A stretch of DNA of 64,000 bases, taken from Oceanihabitans sp. IOP_32. GTDB taxonomy: Bacteria; Bacteroidota; Bacteroidia; Flavobacteriales; Flavobacteriaceae. Within the stretch, counting starts at the first letter, position 1; the number at the start of each line of letters is the position of its first letter. Under the pieces are notes generated by a model. The model was not told where the DNA came from. It worked only from the letters and a program-made list of their open reading frames with translations, and did no database searches. The position numbers and the translations under genes were made by a program. Location of the stretch: contig NZ_CP040813.1 in assembly GCF_009498295.1 (NCBI RefSeq), positions 1,185,001-1,249,000 of the forward strand, written 5' to 3'. Of the stretch, positions 49,660 through 58,968 are shown piece by piece.

Positions 49660-50913
49660 TTACTTAATAAAGCCCATTTGCCAATGATAAAACAAGTTAG
49701 GGAATTGCTCCTGTACTCTTGTAAACCACTGATAAGCTCGCTTTATACTGTTTTTATAGCGTTTATACCTTTTTCTTGCCCATCTCACTAAACGATTGTT
49801 GAGTAATTTGAAAACCTTGTGTAACATAGAGATTCTAAATTTTCCATAGTAACGTATCCAACCCCTAATCATTGGATTAAGGCAGTAGGCAATTCCTACA
49901 ATACTCTTAACGGTCATTCTATGTACCTTCAATTCTCCTAATTTATCTGCAATGCGTTTCTTGGAACTTATGCTTATTGCACAGTCAAAGCTTAAAAATA
50001 ATCTTTTTGTTTTCTTTGATTTTGATGTTCTAGGTTGAAATGAGTATCCTAGAAAATCAAATTTAACAATTGGATATTTCTGTTGTCTTCGATAGTCCTT
50101 GCAATACACAATTTTGGTTTTCTTTGGATGTAATTCCAAACCTATTTTTGTCATTCTGTTTCGGATGGTGCTCAGCGTTCGTTCTGCGTGTTGTTGACTG
50201 CTACAATGTACAATTACATCGTCGGCATAACGTGTGTAGTTTATTGTAGAATCGTTTTGTTCCAACCATTTGTCAAAACCATAATGCAGAAACAGGTTTG
50301 CCAGCACAGGACTTATAACTCCGCCTTGTGGCGTTCCTTTTCCCTTGTTTATTATGATTTCTCCTGTCTTGGTCAAAACAGGGCTTGCGAGCCATCGTGC
50401 AATATAGCGTTTCACCCAGTTTTCTGGAATGTGCTTCTCTACTGCAAGCATCAGTTTGTTATGGTCAATATTGTCAAAGAATCCTTTAATGTCTAGGTCT
50501 ATTACCCAATCGGACTTCCAACAGTTTTTCCTCACAGCTGTTAATGCTTGATGTGCATTTCTGTGTGGTCTGTATCCGTAGGAATTAGGACTGAATACTT
50601 TTTCTAATCGAGGTTCTATGTACATCTTTATAACCATTTGTCGGTCGCTTATGGTAGGAATGCCTAATTTTCGAACGTTGCCATCCTTCTTTGGGATTTC
50701 TACTTGTTTAACCATTGGTGGAAAATAACTACCCGATGCCATCCGATTCCAAAGTTTGTACAGGTGTTTTCTACGATGTGCATCAAATTCTTCCATGCTA
50801 ATCGAGTCTACACCTGCGCTACCTTTATTGGCTCGCACTTTCTTATAAGCTTCCCATACCATGGTTCTGCTTATAGGTATTGATTTTGTTTCATTCCATA
50901 AATTCATCCTCAA
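49660..50913 (-). CDS. ltrA: Group II intron reverse transcriptase/maturase
   Basis: 417 aa. Reverse transcriptase blocks 0-7 are present: KGSAGVDSISMEEF, RKLGIPTISDRQMV, SYGYRPHRNAHQAL, DLDIKGFFDNIDH, GTPQGGVISPVLANLFLHYGFDKW, the catalytic YADD (YTRYADDVIVHC) and FLGYSFQ. The maturase (GIIM) segment is GWIRYYGKF...LVRWARKRYK. No HNH endonuclease follows, so target-primed integration would need a nicked or single-stranded primer. Intact frame. Confidence 0.93.
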   Translation of the reverse strand: MRMNLWNETKSIPISRTMVWEAYKKVRANKGSAGVDSISMEEFDAHRRKHLYKLWNRMASGSYFPPMVKQVEIPKKDGNVRKLGIPTISDRQMVIKMYIEPRLEKVFSPNSYGYRPHRNAHQALTAVRKNCWKSDWVIDLDIKGFFDNIDHNKLMLAVEKHIPENWVKRYIARWLASPVLTKTGEIIINKGKGTPQGGVISPVLANLFLHYGFDKWLEQNDSTINYTRYADDVIVHCSSQQHAERTLSTIRNRMTKIGLELHPKKTKIVYCKDYRRQQKYPIVKFDFLGYSFQPRTSKSKKTKRLFLSFDCAISISSKKRIADKLGELKVHRMTVKSIVGIAYCLNPMIRGWIRYYGKFRISMLHKVFKLLNNRLVRWARKRYKRYKNSIKRAYQWFTRVQEQFPNLFYHWQMGFIK

Positions 50914-51555
50914 TGTATTGAGTTGTTAAATGTAATGCAACTGTATAACCTAATCCCTTCGCTCCATTTCCATTACAGAAACATCATCACTACTACGGAC
51001 TAGTCCGCCCCTGAACTATAACATCGGTATTCTACCTTTAGATTGTTTCTATTGTGTATTTCCCTTAACATTTATAATCAGGTTCTCGAGTTCCGTAAAT
51101 AAGCCTAGATAAAAGTCATGCCCCCTGAATGACGCCTGCCGTATAGCCAATAAAATAGGTGACCGCTATACTTATAACTCCGTATCATACTCCGTAGCTT
51201 TTGACAGAATGTAGCAACTTCTCGACACCTCGAAAGGGGTTCACTTGCGTTCATCTCTTTTATCCGTACCTGACCAGTTCTTGACTCGCCGTTTCCTAAA
51301 CGCTCAATACCTTGGCTCTTTACCAAAGCACCTTTAGGTGGTTTAATGCCTCTTCCTATAAAGCAACATTGGTGGGTCGGTTCCACCATCTTATTTACAG
51401 TTCACAATGAGTTATTGTTGCCGCTCATTGCTTGCTCGACACACTATGAAAAGTAGGCGATTTCGAAGCACCAAACTTTTTGGATAAGCACAAAGCTTGA
51501 TACGAGCCACAACTCTTGATTTTACTCCTGTTTCGCCTATTTTTTATATACATTG

Positions 51556-52083
51556 TTACCTGCTGGCTTTTTTCTTCAGTTTTAGTTTCATCATTATGTC
51601 TGTCTGTTCATCATTTCCCAATTGGAAAATATGTTTGTCAAATGCTACAAATCCATTTTTTTCATAAAATCTGATTGCTCTTGGGTTTTGCTCCCAAACG
51701 CCTAACCAAACATATTCTACGTTTTTTTCTTTCGCCAATTCAATCGCTTTGTTGTAAAGAATTTGTCCGACTTTTTTTCCGTGAAATTCCTTTAGCACGT
51801 AAATCCGTTCAATTTCGAGTGCGTTTTTATCCTTTATTTCTGTTTGTGATTGTCCGAAATTCACTTTTAAATACCCAATCACATTGTCGTCAAGTTCCGC
51901 AAAATAGAATTCAGCGTTTTCGTCTGTCAGTTCAGTTTTCAGTTTTTCGGTCGAAAATCCTTCTTCCAAATATTTTCGCATATCTTCTTCGCTGTTATCG
52001 GAAGAAAATGTCTCGGCAAAAGTCAATTTCCCGATTTCCTTTAGGTTTTCAATGTCTTGGATATTTACTTTTCTAATTTTCAC
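51556..52083 (-). CDS. GNAT family N-acetyltransferase
   Basis: 175 aa. The GNAT core is clear: VIGYLKVNFGQSQ, LEIERIYVLKEFHGKKVGQILYNKAIELAKEKNVEYVWLGVWEQNPRAIRFYEKNGF, with the acetyl-CoA loop at HGKKVGQ. The substrate is unknown. Its TAA stop is embedded in the cassette boundary (AGGTAAC). It shares a cassette with the upstream endonuclease III-like gene (12-bp gap). Confidence 0.88.
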   Translation of the reverse strand: MKIRKVNIQDIENLKEIGKLTFAETFSSDNSEEDMRKYLEEGFSTEKLKTELTDENAEFYFAELDDNVIGYLKVNFGQSQTEIKDKNALEIERIYVLKEFHGKKVGQILYNKAIELAKEKNVEYVWLGVWEQNPRAIRFYEKNGFVAFDKHIFQLGNDEQTDIMMKLKLKKKASR

Positions 52084-52095
52084 TTATTGTTTAGT

Positions 52096-52749
52096 TTAAA
52101 ATTCTTTTTCATAATAGTCACATAAACTGGAAACGATACATTCTTCGCATTTCGGTTTTCTTGATATGCAGATGTTCATTCCGTGCTGTATTAGCCACTC
52201 GTGAGCGTGTTTTTTATATTTTTTTGGTGTAAGTCTGTTTATTTCGTCAGCGGTATCTTCATTGGATTTAGTTTCCACTATTCCAAGTCGGTTCAAAACT
52301 CTGTGTACGTGTGTGTCAACTGCAATGGTGTCTCCACCAAAATTAAAATTCATCATTATATCTGTACACTTCCGTCCCACACCTTGTAGTTCCAAAAGTT
52401 CTTTTTCCGTTCGTGGTACTTCTCCGTTGTGATTGTCAATTAACTGTTGGCACATTTCTTTTAAATGTTTTGTCTTTCGATTATAATGTGCCACAGGTTT
52501 AATCAACTCGGTAAGTTCGTCATCTGACAAATCCAATATTTCTTTTGGTGTTGTAGCTTTATCATATAGGGCATTGCACGCTCGGATTACCCGTTTTGTG
52601 TGTGTCATTGTTGAAAGCATTACAGAGACCAAACTTTTAAAATCCGTACTGTTAAGTCCGTTTTTTTCCCATTCATTATCGTTTTCGGCAAATATTTCGT
52701 ACTCGTTGCTTAATTTCTCGTAAACTTTTTCAATGTTCTTTTTTGCCAT
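52096..52749 (-). CDS. nth: Endonuclease III-like DNA glycosylase/AP lyase
   Basis: 217 aa. The helix-hairpin-helix LLELQGVGRKCTDIMMN has the catalytic Lys, VDTHVHRVLNRLG has the catalytic Asp, and CISRKPKCEECIVSSLC gives the C-x6-C-x2-C-x5-C iron-sulfur cluster. It removes oxidised pyrimidines. The start MAKKNIEKVYEKL is supported by the boundary GCAGGTAACG ~35 bp upstream. It is unusual for an nth gene to travel in a cassette; a housekeeping nth presumably lies elsewhere. Confidence 0.9.
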   Translation of the reverse strand: MAKKNIEKVYEKLSNEYEIFAENDNEWEKNGLNSTDFKSLVSVMLSTMTHTKRVIRACNALYDKATTPKEILDLSDDELTELIKPVAHYNRKTKHLKEMCQQLIDNHNGEVPRTEKELLELQGVGRKCTDIMMNFNFGGDTIAVDTHVHRVLNRLGIVETKSNEDTADEINRLTPKKYKKHAHEWLIQHGMNICISRKPKCEECIVSSLCDYYEKEF

Positions 52750-52782
52750 TTTTTCGATTATGTTTTTGCTGTTTTTCAGCTT

Positions 52783-52912
52783 GCAGGTAACGTGATTGTG
52801 TATGATTAGTGGCGTGTTTAAGCACCTAATTTGGCAAATAAAAACCGAATAGAAAATCCGCGAGGATTTTCGTAAGTAGGCGAGAACCAGCCATTAATTA
52901 TACACGGTGTTG
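52783..52912 (-). other. Cassette recombination-site-like palindrome S5
   Basis: Plus orientation from GCAGGTAACGTGATTGTGTATG to CCATTAATTATACACGGTGTTG. GTGTAT/ATACAC and ATTAGTGG/CCATTAAT pair. It shares the inner CCGCGAGGATTTTCGTAAGTAGGC with S1, S2 and S9. Element C begins at the next base. Confidence 0.68.
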
Positions 52913-52998
52913 AACTAAACCTAAAGGTAGCTTCACGAGACAGTTACATCACGATTCACCCTTTACGAGGATCAAGGTTTAATCTAATACTCAATATT

Positions 52999-53896
52999 AT
53001 GAAAAAAAAATGACACTCTCATTGAAAGAGCCATTATTTCCGTTCCAGAGTTTGCAATGCTCTACCACAAACTCAAGCGCTCCGTTGAGCTCGCTGGTAA
53101 AAGCCAGAGCACACTTACCAACTATGCCCGCTGTCTGGCGCACATCGCACTCCATTTTAACTGTAGTCCGCTTGAGCTCGATGAGGAACAGATCTTAGAT
53201 TATCTACACGTTTTAAAGTCACAACATAAGACCCCCTCAGATAGTTTTTTCAAGCACACTGTTTATGGGCTTCGCTATGCTTATCGCATCTTTGGGATGA
53301 AAGAAATGCGGGTCATACTTCCTTCTATTGAACGCTCCAAGAAGCTCCCCGTGGTATTAAACCAAAGGGAGGTAAAAAAACTGCTTCGCACTCCAAGACT
53401 GCTCAAGCACCGATTGGTACTTGCCATGCTCTATGGCTGTGGGCTCCGCAATTTTGAACTTCGCAACCTACAACGCAGGATCTAGATTTTGACAGGAAGT
53501 TGCTGCACGTGCGCCAGGGCAAGGGGCGCAAGGATCGCTATGTTCCCTTATCCGAGATACAGATCCGTGGCCTTAAGAAGTACCTACAGGCAGAGAATCC
53601 GGTCACTTGGTGCTTTACCGGCAATGATAGAACAGGCAGTCCGGCGCAGCTTTCCTCGCAAGGGATACAGTGGATCGGCGTGAGGCCCGCAAGCAAAGCG
53701 GTATTACAAAGGAGATTACCGCCCTATCCTGCGCCATAGCTATGCCACCCATCTTTTGGAAATGGGTCTGGACATTATGAGCGTGAAGGACCTCTTGGGA
53801 CACGCAGATATTCAGACCACTCTTATCTACCTCCATGTGGCACAATCAGGTAGGCAAAAGCCGTTCAGTCCGCTGGATAGGCTTTATGGTCAATAG
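52999..53896 (+). pseudogene. Tyrosine recombinase of element C (frameshifted)
   Basis: ATG followed by nine A, then TGACAC: in the written frame it stops after MKKK. The downstream frame is open to 53485 (...GCGLRNFELRNLQRR) and is then broken by the missing G. Further indels follow near 53675 and 53724 before the active-site region [10 protein letters not shown] is reached. Confidence 0.82.
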
Positions 53897-53898
53897 GG

Positions 53899-55028
53899 AT
53901 GTGCTGTCCCGATCATGAAGTAGCGCACGTATTGGAGCGCAACAGGGAGCACCTTGCCAATCATTGTGCCAACAGTTGCGCAGTCCGCACCCTGCATGCC
54001 CTGCGCAAGTGCCGCACGGCGGCCCTTGGCGGCCACATTGATTGTTGTAATAATCTGCCTGTTATAAGCTCCATCTTAGCTACAACAGTTGCCGTAACCG
54101 TCATTGACCCAAGTGCCAAGGACACAAGAAGGAAGCATGGATCCAGGCAAGGGAGGCAGATTTATTAAAGGTTTCTTACTTCCACGTGGTCTTTACCCTG
54201 CCCTGTGAGCTGAACAGGTTATCTCTGTACGAGCCAAAATTGGTGTACAACCTTTTGTTCAAACGGCCTGGGGCATCGTTAAGGATTTTGGCGCTAATCC
54301 CAAGTTCTTGGGTGGCAGGATGGGAATGGTCGCTATACTGCACACTTGGGGGCAGAACCTCTCGTTGCACCCACACCTGCACTGCATTGTCCCGGGAGGT
54401 GGGATTACCAAGACTGGCAAATGGAAGAACACCAAGAGCAAGGGAAAGTACCTGTTTCCGGTAAAGGCGATGAGCATAGTTTTTAGGGCTCGGTTTGTTG
54501 CTGGGCTGCGCAAAGAGCTTGGAAAATCACAACCCGCTTCATTTTACGAAAGCCTGTTCAAGAACCAGTGGGTGGTCTATTGCAAACGCCCATTCTTTGG
54601 GCCTTCACAGGTAGTGGAATATCTAGGGCGCTATACCCATAAAATTGCGATAAGCAACCATCGTATAAAAAGTCTTGAAAGTGGAAACGTACGGTTTATG
54701 GTAAAGGATTATCGCCAAGGGGGTAAGAAGTCGGTACTTGCACTATCCGATGCCGAGTTCATCAGGCGTTTTTCATTGCATATCCTTGCCCAAAGGGTTT
54801 ACCCGCATCGGCACTATGGTATCTTGAGCAGCTATTATAAAAGAACCTTAATCCCAGAACTACAACAAAGATCTGGGCAGAGGCCAGAACTAGCGGAAAA
54901 AGTACCTTTAAAGCACCGCAAGTGTCCCAGCTGTAAAAAAGGAAACCTGGTTACCATTGCAACCTCCGCTCGTGGACCACGAATGGTTGGCGCGAACAGA
55001 TCGAGAAACACCTAAACAGACCAATATG
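53899..55028 (+). pseudogene. HUH transposase of element C (frameshifted)
   Basis: Fragments of the IS91-like transposase in three frames (53899-54168, 54186-54464, 54308-55015). HPHLHCIVPGGG and YLGRYTHKIAISNHRI are still visible in the last one. At least four indels separate it from the D copy. Confidence 0.82.
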
Positions 55029-55319
55029 AAAAAAACGCAAAACCGACGTAACGGGACTGCTATGGCCAAAACTGAAGAAAACACATCAAAGCAGTAATGA
55101 ACAAGGAAAAATAAGTCCTAAATCTGCCATGTTCTTTTAATATTCCAAAGAAAGGGAGGCCAAAACTCCTAAAACAGAAAAAACCAACTCCTAAAAATCC
55201 AATCCAAAACAGACCATTCCCCATAAGGGCGAACCGACAAACACCGGTTCAGTCAACACGGCATTCATGTTGGGTCGTACCGACCACACGAATGCTTAGT
55301 TATTATTGCCAGTAGTTTT

Positions 55320-56345
55320 TTATTTCATTCGTTCGATTAATATCGGATAAAACTTGTCAAAGTCCACGTATTTATTTCTATTTGTTTCATATTCTCTTAA
55401 AATTTCCAAAATTTTTTCGACTAACTCAAACCCAATTGATTTTTCGTATTCCAGAAGTTTGTTGGCTTTTTCTTTTCCGAAATGTTTTTGGGCAATTTGT
55501 ATGGTTGTTGCCCTCAACAAAAGTTCATTAAACACATATTTCCATTCGCCATAGCCTTGAAGTTTGGCATTTTCTTCGAGTTTTTGCGTAAAATATTTGG
55601 ATTTTAGTCGTTCAATTTCTATATCGTATTTTTCTACTAATGGATTCACGAACGAATGCCCAAATTCGTGCAAAATCATATCAGTTTCCATATAGTTTTT
55701 GTCGAAATAAGGCACAAAATCAATTTCTCCGTTCGGACCGATTAAGGCGTAAACTTCTTTCTTTCCGTTTTGGTCGGTTATTTCCGAATTAAATCCACCG
55801 GAATGGAGTAATGGGGAAAGAATTAGGTTGTATGAACTTAATTTTTTACCGTAATATTTTTCCAAATAGATTGGTAATTCGTCAATCGTTTCCGATTTTT
55901 TGATTTGGGAAATGATTTGTTCGTTTATGGGTTTGACCACTTCCCAATAGTGTTGAAAAAGACTGTCTTGATTGAATTTTATGAGTTCTTCCCTAAACTC
56001 TTCAAGTAAGGTTTGGTTGTCGCCTAAATTTTTGTTGATTTTTCTGAATTCAGGAAAGTTGGAATGTTGCAAAGCCCATTCTACGGTTCGATAATAGGTA
56101 AAATGGTGGTTTTTTGATAAACTGTCAAAAAGCTGAACAGCTTTATGTTGTTTGAGTGGTTGAAGTTGTTTTACGAGCTTCTGTTTGTAAAGGTTGTCGT
56201 GTTTTCCAATCAAGAAATAATTGTCTAAAAAGGCAACAGAATAAAGCGTTTCAATCCGCTCGTCAATCGTGATTTTCAGTTCCGATTTTTGTCCAATGCT
56301 TTTTATTGAAACAAGAAATAGGATTAGTAAGATTGATTTTTTCAT
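55320..56345 (-). CDS. DUF4932 family protein, putative exported metalloprotease
   Basis: 341 aa from MKKSILLILFLVSIKSIGQ at 56345 (signal peptide); the ATG at 56375 lies before it without support. The centre contains TDMILHEFGHSFVNPLVEKY, an HExxH zinc-protease motif, with an Asn/Glu-rich helix downstream (EWKYVFNELLLRATT) that may supply the third ligand. I associate this with DUF4932. Single-gene cassette; ends TTGCCAGTA/TACTGGCAA are complementary. Confidence 0.8.
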   Translation of the reverse strand: MKKSILLILFLVSIKSIGQKSELKITIDERIETLYSVAFLDNYFLIGKHDNLYKQKLVKQLQPLKQHKAVQLFDSLSKNHHFTYYRTVEWALQHSNFPEFRKINKNLGDNQTLLEEFREELIKFNQDSLFQHYWEVVKPINEQIISQIKKSETIDELPIYLEKYYGKKLSSYNLILSPLLHSGGFNSEITDQNGKKEVYALIGPNGEIDFVPYFDKNYMETDMILHEFGHSFVNPLVEKYDIEIERLKSKYFTQKLEENAKLQGYGEWKYVFNELLLRATTIQIAQKHFGKEKANKLLEYEKSIGFELVEKILEILREYETNRNKYVDFDKFYPILIERMK

Positions 56346-56366
56346 TAGCAGTTGGTTTTTTAAAAT

Positions 56367-56560
56367 TACTGGCAACGTCTCGGCTATGGTTAGTACGGGA
56401 ATTAAAAGTAATGAATTTCCGAGTAAGCACTTAGCCGAATCTTTTTATTTTGTTTTATCTTTTTTATTATAAAGCCAAATCAAAAGATTTGGCGGACTTA
56501 GTTTAAAGCACTAAACCTTGGGTTAAGCACCAAAACCCGTATTAATTATAGCCATTGTTG
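56367..56560 (-). other. Cassette recombination-site-like palindrome S6
   Basis: Plus orientation from ATTACTGGCAACGTCTCGGCTATGGTTAGTACGGG to CCCGTATTAATTATAGCCATTGTTG. The arms pair over ~20 bp (GGCTAT/ATAGCC, TTAGTACGGG/CCCGTATTAA). Within the loop AATCTTTT and AAAAGATT pair further. Longest site (~194 bp). Element D begins at the next base. Confidence 0.75.
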
Positions 56561-56645
56561 AACTAAACCTAAAGGTAGCTTCACGAGACAGTTACATCAC
56601 GATTCACTACCTTTAGGATCAAGGTTTAATCTAATACTCAATATT

Positions 56646-57546
56646 ATGAAAAAAAAATGAGACTCTCATTGAAAGAGCCATTATTTCCGTTCCAGAGTTT
56701 GCAATACTCTACCACAAACTCAAGCGCTCCGTTGAGCTCGCTGGCAAAAGCCAGAGCACACTTACCAACTATGCTCGCTGTCTGGCGCACATCGCACTCC
56801 ATTTTAACTGTAGTCCACTTGAGCTCGATGAGGAACAGATCTTAGATTATCTACACGTTTTAAAGTCACAACATAAGACCCCCTCAGATAGTTTTTTCAA
56901 GCACACTGTTTATGGGCTTCGCTATGCTTATCGCATCTTTGGGATGAAAGAAATGCGGGTCATACTTCCTTCTATTGAACGCCCCAAGAAGCTCCCCGTG
57001 GTATTAAACCAAAGGGAGGTAAAAAAACTGCTTCGCACTCCAAGACTGCTCAAGCACCGATTGGTACTTGCCATGCTCTATGGCTGTGGGCTCCGCAATT
57101 TTGAACTTCGCAACCTACAACGCAGGGATCTAGATTTTGACAGGAAGTTGCTGCACGTGCGCCAGGGCAAGGGGCGCAAGGATCGCTATGTTCCCTTATC
57201 CGAGATACAGATCCGTGGCCTTAAGAAGTACCTACAGGCAGAGAATCCGGTCACTTGGTGCTTTACCGGCAATGATAGAACAGGCAGTCCGGCGCAGCTT
57301 TCCTCGCAAGGGATACAGTGGATCGTGCGTGAGGCCCGCAAGCAAAGCGGTATTACAAAGGAGATTACCGCCCATATCCTGCGCCATAGCTATGCCACCC
57401 ATCTTTTGGAAATGGGTCTGGACATTATGAGCGTGAAGGACCTCTTGGGACACGCAGATATTCAGACCACTCTTATCTACCTCCATGTGGCACAATCAGG
57501 TAGGCAAAAGCCGTTCAGTCCGCTGGATAGGCTTTATGGTCAATAG
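56646..57546 (+). CDS. Tyrosine recombinase of element D
   Basis: Putative product ~300 aa. ATG (56646) plus nine A gives MKKK-stop; with eight A it reads MKKNETLIERAIISVPEFAILYHKLKRSVELAGKSQSTLTNYARCLAHIALHF, an N-terminal SAM-like core-binding domain. The catalytic domain is intact: R (YGCGLRNFEL), K (VRQGKGRKDRYVPL), H-x2-R ([11 protein letters not shown]), H (LLGHADIQT) and Tyr (LIYLHV). If the frame is not restored, the only ATG-initiated product starts at 56944 and lacks the N-domain. It is followed 2 bp later by the transposase. It probably cuts a defined site in DNA; the insertion pattern suggests the cassette sites. Confidence 0.82.
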
Positions 57547-57548
57547 GG

Positions 57549-58559
57549 ATGTGCTGTCCCGATCATGAAGTAGCGCACGTATTGGAGCGCAACAGGGAGC
57601 ACCTTGCCAATCATTGTGCCAACAGTTGGCAAGTCCGCACCCTGCATGCCCTGCGCAAGTGCCGCACCGCGGCCCTTGGCGGCCACATTGATTGTTGTAA
57701 TAATCCTGCCTGTTATAAGCTCCATCTTAGCTACAACAGTTGCCGTAACCGTCATTGCCCCAAGTGCCAGGGACACAAGAAGGAAGCATGGATCCAGGCA
57801 AGGGAGGCAGATTTATTAAAGGTTTCTTACTTCCACGTGGTCTTTACCCTGCCCTGTGAGCTGAACAGGTTATCTCTGTACGAGCCAAAATTGGTGTACA
57901 ACCTTTTGTTCACAACGGCCTGGGGCATCGTTAAGGATTTTGGCGCTAATCCCAAGTTCTTGGGTGGCAGGATGGGAATGGTCGCTATACTGCACACTTG
58001 GGGGCAGAACCTCTCGTTGCACCCACACCTGCACTGCATTGTCCCGGGAGGTGGGATTACCAAGACTGGCAAATGGAAGAACACCAAGAGCAAGGGAAAG
58101 TACCTGTTTCCGGTAAAGGCGATGAGCATAGTTTTTAGGGCTCGGTTTGTTGCTGGGCTGCGCAAAGAGCTTGGAAAATCACAACCCGCTTCATTTTACG
58201 AAAGCCTGTTCAAAAACCAGTGGGTGGTCTATTGCAAACGCCCATTCTTTGGGCCTTCACAGGTAGTGGAATATCTAGGGCGCTATACCCATAAAATTGC
58301 GATAAGCAACCATCGTATAAAAAGTCTTGAAAGTGGAAACGTACGGTTTATGGTAAAGGATTATCGCCAAGGGGGTAAGAAGTCGGTACTTGCACTATCC
58401 GATGCCGAGTTCATCAGGCGTTTTTCATTGCATATCCTGCCCAAAGGGTTTACCCGCATCAGGCACTATGGTATCTTGAGCAGCTATTATAAAAGAACCA
58501 TAATCCCAGAACTACAAAAAGATCTGGGCAGGCCAGAACTAGCGGAAAAAGTACTTTAA
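57549..58559 (+). CDS. IS91-like HUH transposase of element D
   Basis: 336 aa. Zinc-finger N-domain (HIDCCNNPACYKLHLSYNSCRNRHCPKCQGHKKEAW), HUH motif LHPHLHCIVPGGG, candidate Tyr in VEYLGRYTHKIAISNHRI, and KDYRQGGKK. HUH transposases nick one strand and transpose by a rolling-circle-like route. The frame ends ...ELAEKVL because one T of TTTT (as in copy A) is missing; copy A continues for ~36 residues with CSSCKKGNL, up to ~58681 here. Confidence 0.88.
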   Translation: MCCPDHEVAHVLERNREHLANHCANSWQVRTLHALRKCRTAALGGHIDCCNNPACYKLHLSYNSCRNRHCPKCQGHKKEAWIQAREADLLKVSYFHVVFTLPCELNRLSLYEPKLVYNLLFTTAWGIVKDFGANPKFLGGRMGMVAILHTWGQNLSLHPHLHCIVPGGGITKTGKWKNTKSKGKYLFPVKAMSIVFRARFVAGLRKELGKSQPASFYESLFKNQWVVYCKRPFFGPSQVVEYLGRYTHKIAISNHRIKSLESGNVRFMVKDYRQGGKKSVLALSDAEFIRRFSLHILPKGFTRIRHYGILSSYYKRTIIPELQKDLGRPELAEKVL

Positions 58560-58968
58560 AGCACCGCAAGTGTCCCAGCTGTAAAAAAGGAAACCTGGTT
58601 ACCATTGCAACCTTCCCCGCTCGTGGACCACCGAATGGTTGGCGCGAACAGATCGAGAAACACCTAAACAGACCAATATGAAAAAAACGCAAAACCGACG
58701 TAACGGGACTGCTATGGCCAAAACTTAAGAAAACACATCAAAGCAGTAATGAACAAGGAAAAATAAGTCCTAAATCTGCCATGTTCTTTTAATATTCCAA
58801 AGAAAGGGAGGCCAAAAACTCCCAAAACAGAAAAAACCAACTCCTAAAAATCCAATCCAAAACAGACCATTCCCCATAAGGGCGAACCGACAAACACCGG
58901 TTCAGTCAACACGGCATTCATGTTGGGTCGTACCGACCACACGAATGCTTAGTTATTGCCAGTAGTTT

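Larger units (their letters stand above)
49539..51444 (-). mobile_element. Group II intron (~1.9 kb)
   Basis: On the minus strand the intron begins GTGTGTCGAGC (51444) and ends CCTACTCGAC (49539). Domain V (GAGCCGTATGATGGGAGACTATC...GTACGGTT) and domain VI (GAGAGGCTTAGGG...CCCTTTGCCTACTC, with a bulged A) are clear. The last bases of the 5' exon, TTCATA, could pair with TATGA at 51185-51189 as IBS1/EBS1. The maturase gene lies in domain IV. It is inserted in the arm of site S4, on the cassette coding strand. A 24-nt insertion in domain V is listed separately. Confidence 0.88.
49520..51565 (-). other. Cassette recombination-site-like palindrome S4, split by a group II intron
   Basis: The left part (49520-49538, TGTTGCCAACGTCTCCGTA) and the right part (51445-51565) flank the intron. 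The inner stem TAGGCGA (51455-51461) pairs with TCGCCTA. The site closes with TATACATTGTTACCTGC; GTTACCTGC is complementary to GCAGGTAAC at 52783-52791, the other end of the GNAT/nth cassette. Without the intron the site would be ~140 bp. Confidence 0.6.
52913..55301 (+). mobile_element. Element C: recombinase/HUH element (2.39 kb), decayed
   Basis: Left AACTAAACCTAAAGG, right CGAATGCTTAGTT, with the same gene pair as D and E. Many single-base indels relative to D (for example GGG to GG at ~53478, CCCATATCC to CCCTATCC at ~53724, loss of one C at ~54055, CACAACGG to CAAACGG at ~54262) break both genes. The outer 6 bp are inverted (AACTAA...TTAGTT). Confidence 0.9.
56561..58954 (+). mobile_element. 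Element D: most complete recombinase/HUH element (2.39 kb)
   Basis: Left end AACTAAACCTAAAGG; right end ...GGCATTCATGTTGGGTCG-TAC-CGACCACACGAATGCTTAGTT. GGTCG-TAC-CGACC is a hairpin inside an outer GCATTC/GAATGC stem, and AACCG...CGGTT lies just before it, which resembles the structured end expected of a rolling-circle HUH element. Both genes are open except for the A9 start and a lost T near the end of the transposase. Confidence 0.92.

Noticed and set aside
51105..51389. 94-codon minus-strand frame upstream of the maturase
   Set aside because: It lies in domain I of the group II intron ribozyme and has no protein-like conservation.
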